DNA from: Bilabrum cf. latius
Taxonomy: Eukaryota; Bigyra: Bicosoecida; Bigyra; Bicosoecida
Direction: 5' to 3'
DNA length: 64,000 bases
Assembly: GCA_965178125.1 (NCBI GenBank)
Contig: OZ237757.1
Location: 682,001 to 746,000 of the forward strand
The notes under the pieces are model-generated. The model ran no database searches and was not told the origin of the DNA. It worked only from the letters and a program-made list of their open reading frames with translations. Both the position numbers and the translations under genes were made by a program. Shown one piece after another: positions 54,862-64,000 of this stretch (positions are counted from its first letter, which is position 1; each line of letters begins with the position of its first letter).

Positions 54862-57800
54862 GCACCTCCACGCATCGTTTCGCATTGAACGCCACGGCGC
54901 TGCACGCGCGAACTGGAGGAAAAGCTGTGCTGCAGACGCAGAAAGGTCCCGCTGGTGACGTCAGAGCCGCCCTGTCCTCCGCCGGTGGCTGCACCGCCAA
55001 CATCGTGGTCCTGCCTCCCATGCAGGTGCACAGGTCGCACCGCCTTGTTCCCTGGGCCGTGGCGCAGGCAGTGGCCCGCGATACTGCGATTCCCAAAGCG
55101 CTGCGGGACGAGTGGTCCCGCCTGTGCTCTGCCCGGTACGGCGGCAGTGAGCTGCACCCCATCGTGCTCTCCAGGGTGGAGGCTACGACCCGCAGGATCG
55201 CAGCCTCCGTGCTGTTCCCTGGGGAACAAGAAGTCGAATCAAGCGGTGTGACGGTTGAGGCCCTCGCCGAAGAGGCCCAGGAGGAGCTGATGAGGACGAA
55301 TTCCATGGGTCCCGAGGGCGGGCTGAACACGGAGCAGCTGGCAGCTGTGGGCATGTGCCTGCGGAAGCCACCGCTGGCGGTGCTGTTCGGGCCCCCGGGG
55401 ACCGGCAAGACCACCACTCTCGCGACCATGCTGGCGCACCTGCTGCGGGATCCGGCGGAGCCTCGGGTGCTGCTGGTCTCGTCCTCCAATCTAGCCGTTG
55501 AGCTGGCCCTGGTGAAGGCGATGCAGAGGCTGGGCAGCTCGATGGAACATTGGGAAGAGCTTCCCACAGAGGACGTGCTGCGGTCCGCCTCCATGTTCAG
55601 GTCTGCCAAAGACACCCGCAGGGAACAGGGTGATGAAGCTGCCCGCGCCATGAAGCGCGTCTCGGTGTCGGGCACGCTAGACCTGTCAAAGATGAAGCCG
55701 AAGCGGCTGGTGGCTGCCACTTTGGACACCGCAGGCAAGTGGATCTTTGACGCTCTGGGCGCAATCGGGCCCGGCGGTCATGCTGGCGATCTCGCTGCCT
55801 TTGATTTCGACTACATCGTTGTGGACGAGGCCAGCCAGGCGAGGCTGTCGCAGCTGCTGCCGCTACTCACGCTGGCCTACTTGGCCAAGGAGAAGGCCGG
55901 TGGTGCTGCCGCTCGGTCAATGGCGAGCAGCAGCCACAGCGACGCGGCGCAGGCGCAGCCACCGACGCTGATCCTGGCGGGGGACCCTCGTCAGCTGGGG
56001 CCCGTGATCCACGACCGGCTGGCGGAGCTGGCGGGGGCGGGTGTCTCGCTGCTTGAGAGGATGCTGGGGGCAGACATGTCCTGGCTAGAGAGGGGGAGGC
56101 ACGAAGCCCTCATGCGGATTGCGCGCGGCACCGCACTGGCGCACGATATGTCCGTTGAGTCTGTGGTGGCCGAGCTGTCAGAGACCATCGAGGGGACCAC
56201 AGCGGCTTCGATCCAGGCGGCATACGACGCCGCCGCACGGTTGGCGCGAGCTGGGCCCGACAGGGTCGTTCAGCTGACGCAGAGCTTCCGGGCGGTTCCG
56301 CAGCTGACGTCACTCTGGAGCCATGTGACGTACGGCGGCACGGTGCAGGCCGCACGATTTGTAGGTGCGGAGTTCGGTTCCAAGGCTTCCGGCCGCGGCA
56401 TCGTCCCGGAGGGGCAGCTGGTGGTGAGGTCAGACGACTCGATGGAGGCACTGAGGTGCACGATGGTGCAGCAGGCGCTGTATGACGAGGCCACCCGCGC
56501 GTCTGCAGGGTCCCACGCCGTCCAAGGGATATCCCTTGCCCAGGCCGAGGCACTTCGCGAGGCAGCCGCGGGCGGAGCCCCAGCCGATTTGATCGATGCT
56601 GCGGACCGCATGGGACGTCCCGCCGCCCAACTGGTCGCAAAAGTGTTCGAGCGCGATCCTAAGGTGGGCAAATCAGTGATCCACGCACTGTGCGACTCGC
56701 TGGAACACTAGGAAGAAGCACCCGGACGACTACAGGTGGTTGTGGTGGGAGTCGAAGGCAAGTGCAAGCGCGCACGCGGCACGCCCTCAAAGCAGAACGA
56801 CCTGGAAGCAGAGAGGGTGGCGCGGATCGTACAGAGCGTAACCGCAGCCACCGGAGGCGCGAACGAGTCGGGGATCTCCGTGGTGACCCCGTACACTGGC
56901 CAGCAGCGGCAGGTGAGGCACGAGCTGGAGCGATTCCTGGGTGTCACAGACGCGAAACAAGTGAGGGTGGGCACAGTGGACGGTGTGCAAGGGACCGAGG
57001 CAGATCTCGTCATCATTAGCACCGTGCGAACTGCCGTGCAGCAGCCCGTGGCGGACCCTCCATCGAGTGCAGGATCGGAGGGTGTAGAAACGGCAGCATC
57101 ACCATCGTCAGCAGCAGTAGCAACAGCAGCTGGTGGCTCAGATGCTTCTGAAGCGGCATTGCAGGAGGCGAAAATGGCAGCTGCAGCGCGGGAGGCTGGC
57201 CTCGGGTTTCTGGTCAACCCCCGGCGCACCAATGTGGCCATCTCTCGCGCCAAGTTCGGCCTGGTGCTGGTGTGCGACCCTCGGGCGCTCATGCACGACG
57301 CCCACTGGGCCGCTTGCGTGGCGTACGCGGCGTGCCTGGGCGGGCTTGTGCTGCCCTCGGCAGATTTTATGGACAAAGTGCCTCCTCCTCCTCCAGCTAC
57401 TCCTGCCGTACGCTCTATCACGGCGGGATAGGGCGTGGAAATGGGCAAGGGCGCTCGTGGTGGTTCCGGGTCTGGTGCTAGTGCCGGCGGCACAGTGACT
57501 GAGGGAGCGGCGATTCGCAGGGGACGAGGGCCCGCCTCGGGTGCCGGGGCCGATGATCCCCACAGAGCAGCAGCCGTGTCGAGATCCAGGGCTGCTTCTC
57601 TCAGGGACGATGAGCCTGTGGTGGCGGACGAGCTTCGTGCAGACCGTGAGCCCGTGGTAGTCTTTTCCGATGCTGTAGGAAGCGTCAGGGTTCAGGCTAT
57701 TTCGAAGACGAGCTCCAGCACGTTCACGATGCAGGCCTATGGAGGCCCGGTCTGGCTTGTGTATGACGGCAGCGGCACCTAGATCAGGTCCGTCGGGTCC

Positions 57801-58778
57801 ACTGTGCATATTGGCGGCGCCCTTCACACTCTCTTCTTGCAGCATGCAGGGGAGCGGAAGGAGTTCGTGTTCAGTGGATCCAGCCGTGAGGCTGCAAAAA
57901 GCGCGCCAATTGCGGTCTCGGCAAGTCCAGGATGTGCCGGGGCCGGCGAGGAACCGCAAAAAGACGGCCTCTCCCAGGAGGAGGTCCGGGCGAAGATCAA
58001 GGCGTGCTTGGGAGGCCGAAAGCTGACCTGCTCGCACATCGGGTCTCTCTTCATGCAGAAGTACAGAGAGAGGCTATCCGAGGCTGCGAGCGACGTGGGG
58101 TGCGGGTACGTGCAGGAAATGCTTGAGGACATGGTCAACGACGGAGAGCTTAGCACCGATGAGGATTCCATCATGTCAAGACGGTGGTACTGGGTCAGTG
58201 GTAGCCACTCGGATGAGGAGGATGATAACGATGAGGAGGATGATAACGGTGAGGACGAGAGCGCGGTCCGGCGCAAGATAGTAGCAGCAATAAAGCTCAT
58301 TGCAGCAATGGGTGGGGACTAGTGGACCTGCTCTGAAATCGGAGGTGCCTACCTGGATGAGTACGGAGAGCGCATGTCGGACGCTGCAAGGGATGCGACG
58401 GGAATGTCCGCGCAGGCCCTTCTGGAGTTGCTGGTGGACACAGGCGTGCTCGGGTCTGACGGTGCGTCCAACATGGGACGTCGCACCTATTGGGTGAATG
58501 GCGGCAGTCAGAGCTCAGAGCAATCGGAGAACGAGGACAGTGATCTAGACGACTTGAAGGAGCAGTTGCGCGATCTGCTCGGGTCGGACACCTGCACGTG
58601 CGCCGAACTAGGGACCAAGTACATGCAGGAGACGGGAGAGCGGCTAGCTGATGTGGCTCGATCGTTGGCTGGGACAAGCGCGCAGGCGCTGCTCGAAGAT
58701 ATGGTTGAAAGCGGAAGCCTACACACCGATCTTGACGACCACATGGCGAGGCGCACATACTGGAGCACAGATTGGTAA
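54862..58778 (+). CDS. 3' part of UPF1-like SF1 helicase gene with winged-helix-like C-terminal modules
   Basis: Continues the frame of 29317-29974; joined, 1524 residues. TAGs at 56709, 57429, 57780 and 58320 are Gln. SF1B motifs in joined numbering: Walker A GPPGTGKTTT (about 394), VVDEASQA (about 538), AGDPRQLGPV (about 592), QSFRAVPQL, then GTVDGVQGTEADLVIIS and NVAISRAKFGLVLV. This is the UPF1/SETX/IGHMBP2 class of 5'-3' RNA/DNA helicases. From about 1258 to the end are three copies of a 70-residue module (CSHIG..F / CSEIG..Y / CAELG..Y with a following A..LLE helix and RR-T/W-YW end), related to those at 11262-14675. The frame ends at TAA 58776-58778, but the context GGTAAGTTGG is also a perfect splice donor, so a further exon is possible. 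Confidence 0.8.
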
Positions 58779-58952
58779 GTTGGCTCAGGGGTTATACTCG
58801 GGCATGGCTTTGTGCCGGTGGTCGAGGGAACAGGGTCAAGCATCCTGATTTGGATGATTCCGGAATCCGGATCGGATCGTTGGGGGGAAAAAAGTACAAG
58901 CCCGAATTACAGCAACTTGGGAATTGATCATGGATCCGAACTTCCGAAACAA

Positions 58953-61900
58953 TCAATTTGGCCGTCCAGAATAGTCCTGCAATACCTTTCGGATTCCTGC
59001 CACGGACACGGGCTTCAATAGCACCCGCTCTGCCCCGCACTCCTTGAAATGCTCAACATCTTCCGGCAGCGCATTCCCAGTCACTCCAACCACCGGGATA
59101 CCACACACAGACGCGCGCCTGTCCGCCCTCATGCGTCGCACCATCTCCGGCCCTGACATCCGCGGCATGGAGAAATCCAGCAGCACCAGCCGCACTGGGC
59201 ACTCCTCACCAGCAACAGCCCCGCTCCTCTCCTCCATCTCCTGTTCAATCACCTCCAGCGCATGCACCCCGTCGCTGGCCTGCAGCACCCCAGTGCCCTC
59301 CCATGCCGCCGGCATGCATCGCTTCACGATCGAGGCCAGAAGCACGCGGTTGGAGCGGCTGTCGTCCACCACCAGTACCGAACGAGCAGCGCTTGATCGA
59401 TCTTCATCCAGCAGCTCGTTGCGCTTTCCAATGGTCTGCAACTCGGTGCCGCTGGTCGGTGGCCTCTGCAGCGACACCGGCGACCTGTCACTCTGCTTCT
59501 ATTGCTTCTTCTTTTTCACGACGCGTCGCCGGGTCCTGGCCCTAAGGTCATTGCTCCCATTTCCACTACTTTCACCGTCGTTGCTCACACCAGCTTGCTA
59601 TGCACCACCTCTTAATGCAGCAGCCGAGGCGGGTCCAGGCCCAGCTTGACCGCCTCGATCATCCACACAGGCACGCCCATGCCCCGCGGTGGTCGTGCTC
59701 AGGACGCCTCCTCCTCTACCGTGCGGTCGCTGTCTATGTTCCTTTTCCTTACCGCTGCTTGCCATTAGACCATCATCAATTGTCCCGTTTTTGCCTTCTT
59801 TGGGATTAGAAGATGACGTACTGCTTCGTGCTAGTCTCCCTGCACTTGCGTTCCTGCGGCTCTTTTCGCGGAGCCCATCGTTGGGATCATGCGGTGTCCC
59901 CATTTCACTCGTCATACTTGCCCTGAACCATAAGAAGAACACGCTGCCCGCACCTGGACAGCTGCTGAACCCGCAGCAGCCCCCGTGCAGCCGCAGCACC
60001 TGCGCCGCCACAGCCAGCCCAAGCCCGGACCCCTGCCCCTCCGATGTGAGGATCCCCGAGTGCAGCCCATCCAGAGCAGAGAACACCCCGCCCCAGTCCT
60101 GCCGGTCGATCCCGCGCCCCTCGTCCAGCGCCCAGAGGCAGACAGACACCGATGATGAATCGACGTCCTCCCCAACACTCATCACACCGGCATTGAGGCC
60201 TGCGCTGCTGGACGGGGTTGTTGTCCCCGATACTGCACTCCCATCCACGCTGGCAGTTTGCGACTCGGTAGCTGGACCAGTCACGCGAACAGCATCGTCT
60301 GCGCCATTCCCTGCGGTTGGCATGTCTCCGGCTGGGCCATCAGATGCTATGCTAGCGTCCGAGGCTGCTTGTTGCGCCATTGCGTGCCTCTGCAGTGATA
60401 GGTACGCGCTTACAGTCGCTGGATCCACGCAGCAGAGGCCTTGGGCGGCCCCCTCTGCCCCTTGGCTAGGGGACGGAGTGGCCTCTGTAGGGAGGCTCTA
60501 GGCTTGACCCGAGGTCGGCGAGGAGCTGCCTGTGTTTCGAGCCGATTTGATGGACCAATGCGCTTCAGATTGACCGGGGCGAGCCTAGGGAGCAGACTGC
60601 TTCGAGGCATCAGGAATTGCGGGCGAGACGACGCTGCCTCGACGTTGCTTCTGCTTTGTCGCATCTGCACTTGCCGGCTGCCCGTGGGGTCCGGCGTGTG
60701 CTCGGTGCGACGGAGACACATTCACACGAATGATGGGTCGCCTGGTCGCCTGAATCATCCGGGCCGCGGAGTGCACTGGCGAGGCAAGGCGTAGCTCGGT
60801 TTGTGGACGATCCAGTGCATCATGAGACTGGCGCGCTGCGGAGCCGTTTTGCACTGCAATGCGCTGCAAATGCACAACCTGGCCTGTGCCCGCAACCCCA
60901 CGCCCTGCAGTCGTGTCCACCGCAGAGGGCGCACTGGCATCGATACTCGTAGATACTGCGTTTCCATCCTCCCCAGGCACATGCACTGACCCGGTCGGTT
61001 GGGCATGCAATGCGGTGGATGTTGCTGTGTGATGAGGCAGATCGCCGGAGCTCTTGGATCCCTGCTCTTGTTCTCCAAAGAGCGCCCCTAGTCCAGCTGC
61101 GCTGGTGCTGGTGCTTGTCGCGCTCCGAACAGAAGCAACAAGAGAGCGAAGGTCGACCGCTTTCCGAAATACGTTGTCCTGCGTACCGGTTCTCGTCCTG
61201 CCACCGCCTCCATCGGTTGACAGGGCGCCCACTGAAGACAGGCGGTGGCCGCGAGGACCGGTACGCCCAGATACAGGGGCATGGGTCCCCGGGCGGGACA
61301 GGCGGCCATCCGATCCCCAGCCTGGTGTAGTCGATGGTCCGAGTCCGGAGGAAGCACCCGACTGCTAACTGTGTTTGCTCTGCGCCGACGCGATGGACGT
61401 GGCGCGCACGCGGCGGCAAGTGGCACTATCGCAAACCGTCTAGAGCGGTTGGCCCATGCGGTTGCTAGTCCCTTGACCCTCCACAGCTCGTACGCATGTC
61501 TGGGTCACAATCTGCAGCAGCCGTCCAGCGGTATCAGCGCCTAATCCCCTCGCTGCTTGCGCCCAGTCCCCTCCCGTCCATAGGTGCGGCGGGGCACTCG
61601 AGCACCCCAGCGTGACAGTGGGGCTGGCCTTGCTTCCACTCTCGGACCCGTAATCATCCCCAGCGCTCCAATGAAGTGCGTTCGATGCAATCGTCATCAT
61701 TGCGCCCTGCAGTCTGCCCTGGTCCACCAGCACTGACACACCGGCCGGCCCTCTCCCACCCGCGCCGCGGTGATCACGCAGGTCTACCCATCGCATCTGC
61801 ACGCCAGCGTGCACCGCCTGGGTGCGGAGCCTCTGAGCCACCGACTGCAGGAAGGCAGGCCCGATGCGAGCTGGCTTGACTTGGAGCCGCATGGCCCCTG

Positions 61901-64000
61901 CCTCGATCTGCTCCAGGCTCAGCACGTCGTCCAGCGTGGCTTGCATCGACTGCGCCGCTGCCTGGAGCGAGGGCATGGACTCGCGCAGGGTGGCTAATGC
62001 AGCGTCCAGGTCGGCGGTGCTCGTCGATTCAGCGTGCGCGTTGCTTGAGCTGTCCTCGGGTAACACGCACCCCGAGTCCTATGGTGCTTGCAGTGCATCG
62101 CTGTCCTGCAAGCTTGGCGAGAATGCAGTGCATCCTGGGGCAGTGCGGGCAGATGCCCAGGAGGAGCCAAGAGCCACGAGGCCTTGCATGTTCACTTGGC
62201 TCTGGCCCCGATGATATTCGTCACCACCTAGTTCCCTAGGAGTTATGCTGCCACTGTCAACCACGCCGGCCCCTGCATGGCGACCATCCGAAGGTGCAAC
62301 GGACTCGACTTTCCTGCGCAGCCGCCTGCGGATCCCCCCCGCCGCCCTCTCCGCCTCTATCGCAGCATCGCTGGCGAACTCCAGCCCGAGCACCACCGAG
62401 TTCAGAGGCACCCTGCACTCGTGAGAGACGAACCGCAGCCTGGCTCGCAATGCGGCTGCATGTCTGTCCGCCTGCGCCACGGCAGTCTCCAGCTCATCGG
62501 ATTGCACGGCGAACAAATAGAGCGCGCCCAGCACCGCAACCCGGATTGCAAGCCAAGCAAATCTCCAAGCCGACTCGCCTACCGTGTACGCCATCGCAGC
62601 ATCTTCCCAGTCCTCCCGCAGGAGTTGCTGCAACGATCGATCAGCAAGATCTTCCGTGGGACAGGGGAAGAAATCCCGGATGCCTGCGATCAACGTGTAT
62701 GCGCACTGGCAGACAGCCTCGGGGCGAGCAATCAGCGACTCCTGCAGGATATTCACCGCGATAAAGTGAAGGATTGCGGCAGTGGCCATCCCTTTCAGTA
62801 CCACGGCCAAGAGCGTTGTGCGAGATCGCACCTGCCGCACCAGTGCCGCGCCGAGACTGCTCTGTGCCCCCGTCAGTCCCTGTCCACCGGGGTCCACGAG
62901 AGACTCCACGCGACCGTCTCGAGAGCCGAGGAGCAGCGCTGCAGACCTCAACACGTGGTTCTCCGTCGCAGGATAGGTGGGATCATCGCCTTCAGCGCCT
63001 GCCCGGCCGCCTAAAGGACCGCAGCACAAGTCACAGCGCCCGCTAGTGCGATCCGGAGCGCTGCTTTTAAGGTCTGGCTGGCCACTCTGATGCCCACACC
63101 CGGGCGAAATCGCCACACTTGCAGCAACGAAGAACCCGTACGTGTCCGAGGCGGCCAAAATCCACTCGTCGCTGTCCTCCCAGATAGAGCACCACCCCTC
63201 CTTCCGTCCCATGCCGCCCTACTGCTACATAGCGCGACCAACGGTTGAACTGCTGCCAGCGCCTGCTCCTCGTCTGGTCCCTCCTGCGGGCGCCTGCTAG
63301 ATCTTTCGCAGTACCCTCAGGAGGCGCTGCTGGCCGCTGCGCAGCCTGGGAGTTCCTCGTCCTTTGCTAGACGACACATCGTTAGATGCAGCTGGTAGGT
63401 GGCCGCCATCGCATACTTGGTAGCAGCAGCAGGTGCTTATGCATGCGCCCATGCATCGGCACGGCACTCGCCAGCAGCACAGCGCTTTGCAGCACACCGA
63501 GGCGTGGCACTGACCAAAGCACACTGCGCATGAGACGGCAGCGGGAGCATCCGCCCAGTCCCAGGCGATCGTGCTCGTTAGCTCTCGGCTGGCCTCTCTA
63601 GAGCTTGGTGTTGCAGGCCCGCGTCTGGCGGCACCAGTTTCAGGGTCCAGCTGCACGTGAGAGCGCGGTGCAGCAACTGCAGCAGCGGCATGAATCGTGC
63701 TGGTATTGGCGGTCGAAACTGCGGGGGCCGTATCCGACGCAAGGTGAGGCACCGGAGCCACACCGCTTTGGTTGGCACCGAGAGGCGTGACCTTGCCCTT
63801 GCCCTTTGATGTCGATCTCCTCCTTTGCTGCTGGACGGCGTGCCCCCTCAATCTTGCTGCAATCACGTGCTACCCAAAGTGGACATCAGCTCGGTGAAGG
63901 GCCCGCCTCAAGCCCACCGCCGGTGTCAGCACAAAGAGGAGGAATCCCCACAGCGTGAATGCGACATGAACCACGGCAAGCAGCACGATCAGGCCCGGAA
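58953..64000 (-). CDS. Giant hybrid histidine kinase, copy 2 (5' end outside window)
   Basis: Minus-strand frame from the right edge to TGA 58955-58953, with TAGs at 63870, 63297, 63225, 63219, 62079, 61440, 61365, 60585, 60498 and 59598. It repeats copy 1 (15865-22209): a membrane segment ending in LLFVLTPAVGLRRAL, a Cys-rich region, two further membrane segments (about 62820 and 62540), H box SHECRVPLNS (about 62420), N box TIASNALHWS (about 61690), an insertion of about 515 residues, G boxes DEGRGID and GQGSGLGLA (about 60130-60040), and a receiver domain (VVDDS, LLDFSMP, VTGN, LKP). The last residues after VLQD differ from copy 1. At 62832-62834 it has CAG where copy 1 has TAG (18442-18444). 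Predicted membrane sensor kinase. Confidence 0.85.

Noticed and set aside
1-64000. TAG codons as premature stops, i.e. widespread pseudogenes
   Set aside because: Dozens of TAGs occur with no in-frame TAA, TGA or frameshift, and conserved motifs continue immediately on both sides of each.
1-64000. Ciliate-type code with both TAA and TAG as Gln
   Set aside because: TAA is absent from the interior of all traced genes, including AT-rich viral ones, and ends most viral frames.

Overview
The window is a GC-rich protist nuclear sequence with small GT-AG introns, interrupted at 29975-54856 by a 24.9 kb AT-rich endogenous virus of the Polinton-like virus/virophage type. In both compartments TAG is a sense codon, almost certainly glutamine. 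Every long gene carries in-frame TAGs; TAA and TGA never occur inside the genes traced here. TGA ends every clear host gene, and TAA (mostly) or TGA ends the viral genes. With TAG read as Gln, the fragmented reading frames become full-length proteins, and conserved Gln positions are restored (integrase NP-TAG-SNG, packaging ATPase G-TAG-AGAGKS, and R-TAG-VRAR against R-CAG-VRSR in two host paralogues). The organism is a eukaryote with a UAG=Gln code; I cannot name it.

Host, left side: C-terminal part of a cohesin kleisin (2-1480); a large type I surface protein with a Ser/Pro stalk (1783-5754); a spliced secreted sulfatase (6003-8308, minus) beside a secreted GH27 alpha-galactosidase (8583-10169, minus), together suggesting breakdown of sulfated galactans; a 1137-residue protein with five winged-helix-like modules (11262-14675, minus); a 2114-residue multi-membrane hybrid histidine kinase (15865-22209); a second stalked surface protein (22670-27253); a 42-bp minisatellite (28019-29068); and the 5' part of a UPF1-like SF1 helicase gene (29317-29974).

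Virus: it lies between 5-bp target duplications (CCGCG) with about 1.6 kb terminal inverted repeats. Inside are a DUF5754-like protein, a zinc-ribbon protein, an rve integrase with chromodomain, a P-loop protein, a fibre-like protein, basic core/minor-virion candidates, then the morphogenesis block in order packaging ATPase, Ulp1-like protease, penton-like minor capsid protein and double-jelly-roll major capsid protein, and finally a minus-strand primase-polymerase/helicase fusion. No family-B polymerase is seen. About 22 copies of a 70-bp imperfect hairpin separate genes and fill the inverted repeats. A short promoter motif (CGCCAAAA then CTATATATATAG) precedes several ORFs and also occurs at the element's ends.

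Host, right side: the helicase gene resumes in frame (54862-58778), so precise excision would restore one 1524-codon reading frame. It ends in three winged-helix-like modules related to those at 11262-14675. The window closes with a second hybrid histidine kinase on the minus strand (58953 to beyond 64000), paralogous to the first, with nearly identical catalytic blocks separated by diverged linkers.
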